A stretch of DNA of 64,000 nucleotides from Erigeron canadensis (GCF_010389155.1 NC_057761.1:16990501-17054500), one strand, 5' to 3'. Shown: positions 20,578 through 31,685, counted from the first letter of the stretch. The notes: generated by a model not told the origin, from the sequence alone. Translations and numbers: made by a program.

Positions 20578-21735
20578 AAGGATAGGTGCGTTGGACGATC
20601 TTGATGCTGAAGAAGACTTAGACAGTATCAATGATGGAGATTTGGAAGAAGGAGAGTTAATTACTTCAGAAGTTGATAGGAAAAGGTTGCTTGATATACC
20701 TTATGACTTTGATCATGTCTTTAATGAAGATGAAGTCTTTCAAGTTGAACCGATAGCTGAAGTAGAACATCTCAATCTTAATCCAATCAGAGACAGTCCA
20801 GATGAACCTAGGAATGCAGCAAGTTTGAGGTTTGCTGTATATGCAAATATAGTTGATGAAGGACATGATAATATTTTTGATCTATGCTGGAATATAGATG
20901 CTACGCGAGAGGTTGATCTTGGAAGATTTAATATACCTTCGGTGCAACAAGATCATGAGTTTATTATTAATAGACTGATTCCAGGTTATAGAGGACATAC
21001 TGGTTTGGTAATACGTGATACGTATAAGCCGTCGATGTTTTGGGAGTTTGTCTCAGACAAGAATGCACCCAAGTACTTCTCAGTGATACAAAGTTGGATC
21101 TATGATCACAGAATCAAATTGTTTATTATCAAGAGAAAAGAAGGATGCCAGTACATGTCGATGAGTCAAAGACATTTCCACTTTCTCAGTGATTCCGACA
21201 TGATAGATTTGGGAAAACGATGGTTTGTTAATCTTCAGAGTAATGGACTTGCAGATTTCTACTGGAATAGATTCAGAGATGAAAGAATTAGAAATTTCAG
21301 TGATAGAGGTCTGAAGCCAGAAGAAAGGTTGATTAAGCCAACACCTATGAAGAAGATTAAGAATCCAGATGGCACATTTCGGTTTGTCTAGAGAAGGATT
21401 AAATGTGTTAAGAAGGTTCCCGCTATCAGATGGGATCAAGATATGCTGACAGAGATGACATTTTGGCAAATAGATATCAAGTCAGGCGAAGCACAGATGT
21501 TCGTTGATGATTCATAAGAACAAATGTTGCTACGAAAGTGTGATCCAATGTAGGTTGTCAACTTGTCAAGAGGTGATAAGAGAAGACTTTTGAACACATC
21601 TTGCTCAGCAGTGGATTTTTGGAGAGTTGAAGAAAGGCGCTATCGCAACATTCTCGCACATTGCTTACAAGAGAGAATTCATGCGAATAGCACAAGACTT
21701 TTGTTTAATGGATAGCTTTGAAGTTAAAGTTTGAA
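20578..21735 (+). pseudogene. accessory ORF 2 of element A
   Basis: After the acceptor the frame opens as KLQRIGALDDLDAEEDLD and runs to 21391. It contains ASLRFAVYANIVDEGHDNIF, EFIINRLIPGYRGHTGLVI, PKYFSVIQSWIYDHRIKLF and FLSDSDMIDLGKRWFVNLQ. The remainder continues past TAG (21389), TAA (21515) and TAG (21551) to about 21735, covering MLTEMTFWQIDIKSGEAQMF. Each of those three stops faces a Gln codon in element B. I do not recognise an enzyme family. The part around HFHFLSDSDMIDL aligns in layout with HFKLLPVDDIIFL in element E, so it is a conserved C-terminal domain of this accessory module. Confidence 0.7.
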
Positions 21736-21763
21736 GACTTTATAGAGATCTAGTTGCAATCGT

Positions 21764-21775
21764 CAAGGGGGAGTC
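21764..21775 (+). other. polypurine tract of element A
   Basis: CAAGGGGGAGTC lies directly before the 3' LTR. This is the plus-strand primer site; element B has the same tract on the minus strand (60739-60750). Confidence 0.9.
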
Positions 21776-22469
21776 TGTAGATGCAGATTCATTGTGACAA
21801 TCGCAACATAGATTTGATTATCGTTTATGTTTTAGGAACTATGTTTGTAATCATTTAAATAAGAACTTGTGTTGATATTTAATGATTACGTTTGAACTTC
21901 AATATTATATCTGTTTATGTTTTGTATTGTGTTTGTGTGTTATATATTGTTTTACCGGTACAAGAACATAGAATCAAGGTTTATAAGTGTCATAGAATAC
22001 TTAAACGATGATTGGATGTTATGTATGAGCCAAATGAAGCTAAACAAAGAGTCCAAGGTCGAACCTCGTGCTGACATCATAAGCATGTAGGAACAACCTC
22101 GTGCTGACGTCAGCACGAGGCAAGTCGATTGACTTATTGTTTCGGGCCTAATCTTCGATTAAGGCCTAAGCCCACACGATCCAATACATAAATAGTATAA
22201 ATACAAGACCTAATCTATGAAATTAGGTGAATCTTTGTTAATTGTTTCTAATCATTTTAGATCATTTTGATTATACACGAATCAAGGTTATTTGCTCCTT
22301 CGTGTGACCTCCTACACGAACCACAAGCCTTGTGCATCACCTTGGGTTGGTTAATTGGTCATTAATCAGCAAAAGGCAATAGCAATCTAGTTATCTCAAG
22401 AGGATTCCGCACTCTTGACATAACGAATCACATCTTATTACGATCCATGCAACAATAGGGCACCTTACA
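21776..22469 (+). repeat. 3' LTR of element A
   Basis: It starts TGTAGATGCAG and ends CACCTTACA, and is exactly as long as the 5' LTR. Differences from it are mostly C/T and G/A changes. The first TGACGTCA is altered to TGACATCA, while the 24-bp palindrome (22097-22120) and TATAAATA (22196) remain. Confidence 0.95.
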
Positions 22470-22474
22470 CTATA
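22470..22474 (+). other. target-site duplication of element A, right copy (CTATA)
   Basis: Exact copy of 7699-7703, directly after the last base of the 3' LTR. Confidence 0.95.
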
Positions 22475-24104
22475 CTACCCATTGGACACCGATTCTACGG
22501 GAGTGCTTGCCCCCTCCGACACCGGTGGAACCATACCTTGTGACATGAATTTTTCAGTTTCAGTAATATCTATTCCATCATCCATTACTTCCTCAAAAGG
22601 GTCACTTAAGGTAGAATTTGCCATCGGTTTTTTTTAATTTGATCTCATCTGTTTTTCATGTACCAGGCTCGGAAATTTGCTCACTATTATCATCAAGAAC
22701 GCCAAAGGAATTACTAACTATAACATTGGAAGTGCTAGAAGAAGTCGTCCCCTCCTTATTCTTAGACACCGGTCTATATTCCACTTTGGATTTTGGCTTC
22801 GAAACATGAATCCCTTTCCTGTTATTAGCTTTCTTCTTTCCATTTACCATAGTAAAACCTTCCTCATCCATGAAATTATTCTGTTTTGGTTTCCGAACCT
22901 GCTTGGGGCAGTTGTCATTGGAATGAGCAAAAACACAGCAACAAGAACATCTTGGAGGGTTCCATTCATATTCCAGTTTAATATTTGAAGTAGATAAACC
23001 ATCACCTTCCAAATTAGGTATCGCCACAGATAACTTTCCTTTAATCTCTTTTTCCGCATCTAATTAATTCAATCAAAGTTCGTGCAAAACTACTTCGACC
23101 CCAAGAATCAAGGCACATTGCACTAGTGTAACTATCTAACAGTTTTGGGTTACCCAATTTCGAGGCCAGCAAACTTAATCCATCATCGGTATAGGCTGCT
23201 AATGGAACATCATGAAGTTTAGCCCACACCGGCACCTTTTTAATGTCTTCCTTTTTAAGTGTCACATTGGGAGACCATTTATTTAGAAAAATAGGTGCAT
23301 TACGAATTATCTAAGGACCATCAGCAAGTACCTTTTCTAGATCTCTTTAGTCGAGAACTTGAAAAAGAAAAAGTCCTTGACATTCATCATGATTTTTGTT
23401 AATCCATATTTCGCCCACAAATTCTTTGTAAAGTACTCAACAACAGGGTAAGCTAGTCGATCACCCAAGAAGTAACCATAGAGAACATTTTCATATCGAC
23501 TTTGAATGTGTTTCACCGACTCCCTTGGGATAACCACATCAACATTATCAAGTACCTCATCAGATTCAAGCAATCTAAAGTTAACCTTTCTTTTATCAGA
23601 GATGGCATTCACCTTAGCTGCATATGAAGGGGGATGGGGATTTACTGGACTAGAAGTGCTTCCCAGGCCCGACGTATCTTCATTGACAACTTCCTTAACA
23701 GGTTCATCCACTGGTTCAGGAGCCGGTGGCATAGGTGGCATGTCAAAGCTTGGGTATCCATATTTTTCATACTCCTTTGGTTCAGTTATCTTCTTATTCA
23801 CTTCATGCACATAATCTGATCCCTTAGTTGGACTTTGTCGACCTCCAGGACTAGAATGTGGAGCCTCCACATTCCTTTCAAGACCAGCACTCGAATTCGC
23901 AGGTGCTTTACTAGTGGAATCAATGCCACTAACTCTTGCTTCTGAATTATTTGAAGATTTTTTAGCTAGAGAATCAGCAATATTATCTTTCGAAACCCTA
24001 TTGGGGTTTTTCAGAATAGATCGAGTCGGCTTAATCTTGCCATCAATATTTTTGATCTTTGATGCAAGACCAGAGGCGACCCCTTTAGTATCAACTCTCT
24101 CCAT
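22475..24104 (-). pseudogene. LINE1 ORF1 (DUF4283-like RNA-binding protein)
   Basis: The product starts MERVDTKGVASGLASKIKN at 24104. A Pro/Glu-rich stretch (DMPPMPPAPEPVDEPVKEV) leads to PSYAAKVNAISDKRKVNFR and the DUF4283-like block (VLYGYFLGDRLAYPVVEYF, KDFFFFKFSTKE). After frame breaks near 23337 and 23270 it continues with VPVWAKLHDVPLAAYTDDG and LLASKLGNPKLLDSYTSAM, then a CCHC knuckle in PPRCSCCCVFAHSNDNCPK (about 22960). ORF1 proteins of plant L1 elements bind element RNA. ORF1 and ORF2 seem to form one long frame across the A insertion. Confidence 0.85.
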
Positions 24105-24430
24105 AACTTAAAAATCCATGCAGCACAAGAACAGGAAATCAAAAAACCAGGAAAAGCAGAAAACCCTAAAACCCTAGAAACCCTAATAGAATCTCAATCG
24201 CCTTAATCAATTAATAGGCTCAAGCGATCTAGCTAAACTACACTAGGTAGTCGCGACCATGAATCTGGTAATCAATCAGGGGAAAGAAGAAAACCAATTA
24301 GGGCTTATGGCGAAAAAAGAAAAAAGGACAAAAATCTAAACCGTAATATCTAACCAAAAATCAGTTAGATAGAACAGATTAGAGGATCGAAAGGAAGAGC
24401 AGGATGATCGCCATGGGTTGAGAGAGATTC

Positions 24431-24555
24431 ATTTGGGATAACTCTATACGCACATACTCACTTTGCCTAGTTAGTACTTGCATTTTAGACTTACAAACAT
24501 ATATAGATAGAAGTCTAAAAATGCATGTTATATTTCAGAACAAATAGGAGGAATT
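24431..24555. other. short spacer between LINE1 and isolated LTR
   Basis: No gene is seen. It includes TATATAGATAGAAG and a near-palindromic ACTTACAAACATATATAG stretch. It may include the 5' target site of LINE1. Confidence 0.4.
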
Positions 24556-25461
24556 TGTTAGGTCAGAAATCGACCAAGTGTAATTTGTTCAAAAATATTT
24601 GAAGTTCAGAGAAGATACTTGTACAGAAATTCTGAGGACTCTCTCAGAATTAGTTCTCTGAAGCTTCACTTCAGATCAAGATCAGCCCAACTGAAGCCAT
24701 TCATTCTGAAGTCGAAGACTGAAGACTTTAGAAGAGAATCAACTAAGAAGCAGAGCTCTGAGGAGATTCTATCTGATTGAAGATCTAAAGCTGCTCAGTG
24801 TAAAGTACTTACACCACTTTGCACTGATGACGAAGAAGCCTTTTTTACTTTACCATGTTTTATCAGACAATAACCTTGTCTTTGGAAAGCTTTTTGGTTA
24901 AGTCAAATGGTTGGGAATAAAGTGTGAAATGTCACATCAAATGACTTTTACACTTAACCTTAAAATACACAAATTAAGGAATCTTATTGATTTCCTTAAA
25001 TGTGTCCCAACAAAGTACTGTACGGCCTAGTCGACGTCATCATGGAGTTTTCCTATAGATACAAGGCTTCTCACACTTTGCAAACTGCTTGAAACTTTGG
25101 CATTGCAACTTGTGGGATATACTCTAAGTAATTCTTACAGAGTATTTCCTAGTTGATAGATCATTTGTAGTTCAAGGTTGTTTAGATATTTTCACAAGTG
25201 TGATTATCTTTGTTCCACAACAACCTTTGTATTTTGTTTATATCAATGAATAAAATACATTGAAAAGTACATCATGACTCTTTGCCTAATACTTGATCAT
25301 ACATATTATTTATATAGTTTCAAGCACTTGTTTCTCATATTTACTTCGTGTTCATATCCATATCTGGATCATAATTCTGAACTAGTCTTTATCTAGATCA
25401 GATATACTTGCTAGTCGGGTTACTTGTTACACTTGTATTATCTTGTTATATTCGACTAACA
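24556..25461 (+). repeat. isolated (solo-like) copia LTR, 906 bp
   Basis: It runs from TGTTAGGTCAG to TTCGACTAACA, with perfect 6-bp inverted ends TGTTAG/CTAACA. The body aligns with the LTR of element C (shared GACGAAGAAGCCTTTTT, TTTCCTTAAATG, TAGATCATTTGTA, CAACAACCTTTGTATTTT). No primer site, polypurine tract or internal region adjoins it. The flanking bases GAATT and TCTTG do not match, so a clean solo LTR with target duplication cannot be claimed. Confidence 0.75.
24630..24675. repeat. palindromic words in isolated LTR
   Basis: Two hairpin-forming repeats are close together: TTCTGAG-GACTCT-CTCAGAA at 24630-24649 and TCTGAAG-CTTCA-CTTCAGA at 24657-24675. Further CTGAAG words follow to about 24725. 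In element C the corresponding part of the LTR carries ACTGGAG/CTCCAGT words instead. Confidence 0.85.
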
Positions 25462-25475
25462 TCTTGTGTAGGGAC

Positions 25476-26820
25476 TCACAAGAAGTGTCCATTCTCAATT
25501 TCTCCCCGTCCTGCTGTGGAAGATGAAACTGCTCCTGTACTAGAAAGTGTACGTGAAAAGGAGTTTGTGTCTCATACATCGATGCCACCACAACCAAGAA
25601 GTTATACTGCCAGACATAATGATTTTTGTGCTAATGAGTTTGAGAAAAATGGTTATCGCAGTGGTCCTGCTTCATCAACACCTTTCCCATCAGATTCGCT
25701 GAATGGAAAAGAGTCAGAGGGATTTGCTGAACAAAAAGGTGGTGTTTCGACACCACAAACTTCGTCACAACCTCCTGGTAATCGACCATCATATGCGGCT
25801 AAACTTAAGAGTGGATCAATTAAGAGGGTTGTCAATTTCAGGAAACTTGAAGTACTGATGAATAAGAAAGGGGTAGATATTGTTTTACCTAAGGAATTTG
25901 TCCGTATTGTTCAAGATAGATTTGCAAATACGCTATTTGGCTATTTTTTGGAGATAGGCTTGATTTTCAGGTTGTCGAGTACTATGTTAAAAACAACTGG
26001 ACAAAATTTGGTTTACAGAAGCTTAGGATGAATGCTGAGGGTTTCTTCTTCTTTAAGTTTGCAAAGAAGAAAGAGATGTGTGATGTGTTGGAGGGTGGTC
26101 CATGGCTTATTCGTAGTATACCAATTTTTCTTAACAGTTGGTCCCCAAAGGTTAAACTAAAAAAGGATGAAATTAAGGAAATTGCAGTATGGGTCAAAAT
26201 TCATAACGTGCCAATGTTGCGTATATGGATGATGGGTTAAGCCTCCTTGCTTCTAAACTGGGTACTCCAAAACTTCTTGATTCTTACACCAGTACTATGT
26301 GTGTGGAGTCTTGGGAAAAAAGTAATTATGCTAGGGCATTGATCGAGATTTCAACATCTGATGTATTTATGGATGAATTAACGATCGCTATTCCCACTAT
26401 GGATAGTGATCAATATATTAAAGAAACTATGCAAGTTGAATATGAGTGGAAACCCCCAAGATTTACTACTTGCTAGACATCAGTCTAATGCATGTCCGAA
26501 AGCAGTACGACCTGAACCAAAAAAAGCTACTAAGGTTGATGATGATGGGTTTACTGAGGTAAAGGGTAGAAAGAAAGGGCCTAATCGATCAGGGTTTCCT
26601 GTTAATAAGCAAAAACAAAGGTTTGAATATCGTCTCGTGGTTGCGTAGAAAACCCCCAAGGATATGCAAAGTACTTCAGGTTTGAAGGCTAGTATTTCAC
26701 AAGGAAATGTTTCAATATATGATTCGTTTGGAGTATTAGCTGAGGAAACTTCTCAGAAGGAGAATGGTGCTGGGAATATAGGTACTAAAACAAAAAATGT
26801 TGAGAATTCTTTTTAAAGCA
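25476..26820 (+). pseudogene. LINE2 ORF1 remnant
   Basis: The readable chain includes NRPSYAAKLKSGSIKRVVNF, VDIVLPKEFVRIVQDRFAN, LFGYFLEIG, then after a frameshift near 26020 GFFFFKFAKKKEMCDVLEGG, WLIRSIPIFLNSWSPKVKL and VWVKIHNVPM, the DUF4283-like core. A further shift near 26230 gives LLASKLGTPKLLDSYTSTM. The zinc knuckle is destroyed: its first Cys is followed by a stop near 26476 and only NACPK of the second half remains. The C-terminal part reads DGFTEVKGRKKGPNRSGF. Confidence 0.82.
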
Positions 26821-26892
26821 ACAGTTGCATCAGATCGGGAATAAGGGGAAGGTCATGAACCAACAGGTAAACGAAAGGCTCCCTGGGATGAT

Positions 26893-29800
26893 ATGTCTGA
26901 TGATGAGGGGGTGGAGGATGTGCATAATGAAACTATAAACTCAATGTCGGAAACAATTAATCCTAAAGGCGCTTCTGAGGGGGTAAGCACTCCCGGTTTT
27001 GGGGGTCTGATGGGTAGTCTGGCTACATGGAATATAAGAGAGTTGAACCACCCTCTCAAACAAAAGGAGGTTCGCCAGATGGTGTATGATAACCATTTGA
27101 ATTTATGTGCTATCTTAGAATCACATATGGATGTATCTTGGCTGTATGATGTGTGTAAGAAAATATGTAGAACTTGGGATTGGACTTCGAATGGAATTCA
27201 TTATGTAAAGGGTTCTAGAATTATCATTGGATGGGATACTGAAGTTGTTGATGCAATGGTGCTATCCCAATCAAGTCAAGTAATACATATGCGAGTTATT
27301 TTTAAAGTTGATCGAAAGGTTGTGTTTTGCTCTTTTGTATATGCCAATAACTATTATAAGAATCGGAGAGAGTTATGGGCTAATCTCTGTCAACACAAGA
27401 CATTTGTAAGAGACAAACCTTGGGTAATTCTTAGAGACTTTAATTCATCGCTATACTTAGAAGATAATCTTTTGGTTCTTCGACAATTAGCATTGGGATG
27501 AGAGATTTCAAGGAGTGTGTGCAAGAGTTGGAAGTTTTTGATATAAATAGCTCCGGTATGCATTATACTTGGAACCAAAACCAGAGAAAGGAAGTAGGCA
27601 TATGTAAGAAGATTGATTGAGTTTTGAGGAATATCCATATCATAGATGAGTTTCCTGCCTCATGTGCTATATTCCAACCTTATAGAATATCGGACCATTC
27701 TCCATGTGTTCTCAAGCTGCCATCTGAGGCTAGACCTCGTCCAAGACCTTTTAAGTTCGCAAATTTCCTGACTAATAAACAGGGATTCCGTGAGGCTGTT
27801 TTGACCGCATGGGACCAGGATTTTCAAGGCCACCATATGTTCCGTGTAGTCAAAAAGTTGCATTTTCTTAAGGTTCCCTCGCGCAAGCTATTATATAACC
27901 AAGGTAATCTTCACTTGAAGGTCACGAATGCAAGGAAGGAACTAGATGAAATTCAAGTTCAAATAGATAGTGATCCAGATAATATGACACTTCGGGAAAT
28001 TGAAGTACAACATCTTAACTCTTTTAATGAAGCCGCTCTAGATGAAGAAAGATTCATTAAACAGAAGAGCAAAGTGTTTTGGCTTCAAGCTAGTGACTCC
28101 AATACGACATTTTTTCATAACTCAGTTAAATATAAAAATCATCGTAGTAGAATTGAGGTTATAAGGGATGCTGGTGGAATACTTCATGAGGCTCTGGTTC
28201 AGCATTATGAAAACTTTCTTGGCATTGAAGGCTGCTTATCTCAATTACCATTACTAGAACTTTATTCTAAGGTTTTGAATGAACAAAAGGCTGCCCATAT
28301 GGTTCGAAATGTTTCTAATGATGACATTAAAGCTTCCATGTTCTCGATTGGGGATGATAAAGCCCCGGACCCTGATGGATTTACTTTAGCTTTCTTCAAG
28401 AGTGTGTGGGATATAGTGGGAAAGGATATTTGCCTTGTTGTTCATGAATTCTTTCGAAATGGAAAATTGTTGCAGGAGGTAAATCATACAATTATCGCCT
28501 TAATTCCAAAAGTTACAACCCCTTCCTTTGTTAATGATTATCGGCCTATCTCTTGTTGCAATACATTGTATAAATGCATCAGCAAAATAATCACTAATAG
28601 GATTAAAGAATGGTTAAAGGAGGTGGTTAGTATAAACCAATCAGCTTTTGTTCCAGGTAGACGTATTGCAGACAATATTATGCTTACTCAAGAACTAATG
28701 CATAATTACCACCGAAAAGTGGGTCCCTCGAGATGTGCCTTCAAAAAGATATTCAAAAGGCTTACGACACGGTTGACTGGCAATTTTTGGAGGCTACTCC
28801 TAGAGGATTCGGCTTTCACCGAAAAATGGTGAAATGGATTATGGTGTGTGTTTCTTCCACTTCTTTCTCGTTATGTATCAATGGGAGCGTGCATGGATAT
28901 TTTAAGGGCAAGAGGGGACTTCGTCAAGGCGACCCTATGTCACCATATTTTTTTACTAAGGTTATGGAAGTACTAACATTAATTTTGCAAAAATCTATCT
29001 CTATTTCCTCTAATTTCAGGTTCCATAGTAATTGTGAGAAGCAAAAGCTAATCAACTTGTGCTTTGCCGATGATTTATTCTTATTCGCAAGGGGTGAAAC
29101 TCAATCAGCAAAACTTATTATGGAGTCATTGGATACATTTAAGGAAATGTCGGGGTTAGTTCCTAGCATGCCTAAAAATACTGCCTTCTTTTGCAACGTT
29201 CCTGATCATACGAGACATGCTATTCTTTCTATAATGCCGTTTGAAGAAGGTAGACTACCGGTAAGATATCTTGGAGTTCCTCTTATTGCGTCTAGATTGT
29301 TGTATAAAGATTCTAAGGTGTTGATCGAGAAGATGGAGCAAAGGATCTCTAATTGGAGAAACAGGTTCCTCTCATTTGCGGGCAGGTTACAACTAATCTG
29401 GTCTGTTTTATATTCTTTTCAAATTTATTGGGCATCGGTATTTATCCTACCAATTCGGGTGATTAAAGAGCTCGAGAAAAAGATGCGAGACTTTTTGTGG
29501 TGTCAAGGACCAATGTTAAAAGGAAAAGCCAAAGTAGCATGGAAGTCAGTTTGTATTCCCAAATCAGAGGATGGTCTTGGTATTAAAAACATTGTTGAGG
29601 TTAATAAGGCCTTAATGGTGTCACATATTTAGAGCCTTCTCAATCATAGAGAGTCTTTATGGGTTCAATGGATACATCTATTTAAGCTAAAATAAAGAAG
29701 CTTTTGGGATGTTCTGGTCCAAAATGGATCTAGTTGGGGGTGGCGGAAGATACTCCATTTGAGAAATGAAATACAGCCTTTTATTTGGTCTAAAATAGGT

Positions 29801-30150
29801 GATGGTAGGAATACATCCGTTTGGTTTGACAAGTGGAATGTGTTGTGTCCGATTCGAGCTCTTGTAACACCAAGACAAATTTTTCAAGCTGGATACTCTC
29901 TTCAATCTTGCATTGCAGATATTTATTGAGATATTTCCTCTACGGTTCGACTTAGATTGTTGATGATATTTCGACTTAGATAACACCAACAATATGCTCT
30001 TCACCGGACCAGATTGCTGATGATATTTCCTCTACGGTTCGACTTAGATTGGCCACACTACGATTCAAAGATACTAATCAGGTGGCAAGGCTACTAAATG
30101 CTTGGAAACTACCCCGCAACTTCCTTGTCTATGATGTAAATCGGCAATGA
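26893..30150 (+). pseudogene. LINE2 ORF2: endonuclease and reverse transcriptase
   Basis: A linker leads into the endonuclease (ATWNIRELNHPLKQKEVRQM, CAILESHMDV, VFCSFVYANNYYKNRRELW, SDHSPCVLKL). The RT has IGDDKAPDPDGFTLAFFK (Asp for the usual Gly-Pro-Gly), [69 protein letters not shown] and the catalytic CFADDLFLFARG. Frameshifts occur near 27490, 28750 and 29632. After WGWRKILH the chain decays, and a 92-bp duplication sits where the zf-RVT domain should begin, so that domain is not recognisable. Confidence 0.9.
29930..30053. repeat. 92-bp-period duplication in LINE2 tail
   Basis: GATATTTCCTCTACGGTTCG followed by ACTTAGATTG occurs at 29930 and again at 30022. A shorter echo (GATGATATTTCGACTTAGAT) lies between them. 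The duplication interrupts the C-terminal part of ORF2. Confidence 0.85.
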
Positions 30151-30398
30151 AGTCGGTAGGTTGGTGGGATGATCCTTGCACGTTGTTTGCTGCTACGTTA
30201 CATCACAACTTGCATGAATTACTTATAGTGTCGCGAGACTTTTACTTATTTTATTTGGCTTAATTTGTATGCTCCTTCTTGAGCTTGGTTAACACTCATA
30301 TGGCATGTCATATGTGTGAACTAGTGTGACATTCAGTCACATTACTTGTATTTATTTGTTTTGGGTGTTGCTATAATATTCATCATTTACCCCAAAAA

Positions 30399-31030
30399 AA
30401 CTGTGTATAGTTTTTCATTAGCTCTCAACTCTCAAGTAATATGTGAAATAATGTCACAAATTGTCATGTTTTTAAATTGCAAACTCTACAAGTTTTTTTG
30501 GTAAAAGACCGTGACCCTTGGTTCATATATTAAAATAAGTAAAATGAAGTTCTGACGCTCTATCTAAATGATAGAATGAAATAATACAACGACCTTGCAA
30601 CATGCGACTCCGATGCTTACTGGAGATAGACTCCTATGCTAAGTTAAGTGTCTTTGTTTGGTTTTATTTGTTATGTTGTGTTTAGTTGTTTGGCTGGTCT
30701 ATGTGTGTGTAAGCTTCCTATTGGATGTACTCCCATGTAACGAAATGCTTGTAGTGTTGGAATGAAAAAAAATCTGCTTTGTTCTAGTTCATTCTCTTTC
30801 CCTGTTTTGTGCAGAAAACAATACATAAATACTCCTAGTTCCCACCTAGACGTATAAAAATTACAAAAAAATACATAGGATATATATACAATACTTTTGA
30901 GCTCTAATGAGTAAAAAGTTAGAAGTTTACCATGTTTTGACTTTGTTCCTATGGATAGTATTTAAGAAGATTATTCTTGTTGTTCAAATCAAAGGATTTT
31001 TCATACTTTTCCATGAAGTCAAGTTGAATT
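30399..31030. other. noncoding stretch after LINE2
   Basis: No ORF is supported. AAGTTTTTTTGGTAAAAG at 30490 reads on the minus strand like a LINE 3' end (CTTTTACCAAAAAAACTT), so a short minus-strand LINE tail is possible. The rest may be the spacer of copia element E, comparable to the 2-kb spacer of element A. Confidence 0.35.
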
Positions 31031-31034
31031 AGCT

Positions 31035-31250
31035 TATTTGTCGAAGTAATTGCTCGACATTCATTAGACTTCATACATTTTGCAAAACTGATGGTTTAAC
31101 CTTACATTTCTTCTATTTGTTGAGGTTTAAGCTCGACAAATATAACAAGATCTCAATTTGTTGCCAAAATCAATTTTTCCATAAAGTACTTTTCTGGGCA
31201 ACATGTTTCTCCAAAACATGTTGTTTGCCGAGATTTTAGCTCGGCAAACA
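31035..31250. repeat. cluster of inverted repeats with TTTGYCGAG/CTCGRCAAA word
   Basis: The best hairpin is TGTTTGCCGAG (31222-31232), a 7-base loop, and CTCGGCAAACA (31240-31250), an 11-bp perfect stem. A second, TATTTGTTGAG (31114-31124), 7-base loop, CTCGACAAATA (31132-31142), has one mismatch. A third, degenerate copy lies at 31037-31060. ACATGTTT/AAACATGT at 31201-31221 forms another stem. All three main copies keep the 7-base loop. Confidence 0.85.
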
Positions 31251-31374
31251 CATGAAATCAAACATTTACTTTGTGTTTTCTTATGTCTTTCTTTACTTAG
31301 TATGTGTCAACTGTATTTCGCATAAGTACTTGTATATATGTGTTATATGTGTGTCTATTTATAGTTTTCATGAG

Positions 31375-31525
31375 TATTAGGGTAAGAAGCAAGGTATTGA
31401 ATGCCTTTGTGTACTACCTTTGTTGTCTTATTTTTAATACTTATGAGATACTATAAATTGTCATGTTTCTTATATATATTAGGGTGAGAAGCAAGGTATT
31501 GAATGCCTTTGTGTACTACCTTTTT
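31375..31525. repeat. tandem duplication, 102-bp period, upstream of accessory ORF E
   Basis: TATTAGGGTAAGAAGCAAGG plus about 35 further bases (to CTTTGTGTACTACC) at 31375 recurs at 31477 with few changes. Each copy is preceded by a TATA-like word (CTATTTATAG near 31355, ACTATAAATT near 31450), so two promoter-like units may stand in tandem. Confidence 0.8.
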
Positions 31526-31685
31526 TGTCTCATACTTAATATGTGTATGAAACATAGTTTTTGTGAAAATAATGTGTCTAAGTTGTTCTAATGGTATATT
31601 TCTTTGTGCGGTATCTAAAGTTGTTTTTCTGGTCAAATGTTGGTCAATTTGTTTTTCTTTCAGGTTTTCTTATATTTATAAAAAG

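Larger units (their letters stand above)
7704..22469 (+). mobile_element. complete Ty1/copia retrotransposon A (14,766 bp)
   Basis: Two LTRs of exactly 694 bp enclose a primer site, gag, pol in the copia order PR-IN-RT-RH, a 2-kb noncoding spacer, an accessory module and a polypurine tract. The element is flanked by the 5-bp duplication CTATA and sits inside LINE1. Its unusual length comes from the 6.8 kb between pol and the 3' LTR. Size, gag type and the 3' ORF suggest a Sirevirus-like lineage (inference). By eye the LTRs differ at about 26 positions (near 4%), so the insertion is not recent. Gag, pol and the accessory ORFs all carry stops or frameshifts. Confidence 0.95.
22470..24430 (-). 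mobile_element. LINE1, 5' segment (5' UTR and ORF1)
   Basis: This is the continuation of the LINE at 4257-7703, on the other side of element A. The right-hand limit is approximate: a leader with no ORF runs from the ORF1 start at 24104 to about 24430. The GSI/ASWNIRG junction across the A insertion aligns with GSLATWNIRELN of LINE2 at 27013, which proves that the two segments were one element. Confidence 0.92.
25462..30398 (+). mobile_element. LINE2, L1-type non-LTR retrotransposon
   Basis: An ORF1 fragment, an ORF2 with endonuclease and RT, and a 3' UTR ending in TTTACCCCAAAAAAAC at about 30398 lie in order. It is the same family as LINE1 and LINE3 but clearly diverged from both. The 5' end abuts the isolated LTR and no target duplication was found. 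ORF1 starts without its N-terminal portion, so the 5' end is truncated. Confidence 0.9.

Noticed and set aside
17818..21735. Accessory ORFs as an envelope gene
   Set aside because: No signal peptide, transmembrane segment, furin-like site or heptad fusion region can be seen; the chain is basic, acidic and low-complexity, with a coiled coil.
24551..25466. Clean solo LTR with target duplication
   Set aside because: Flanks GAATT and TCTTG do not match, so I report only an isolated LTR with good termini.
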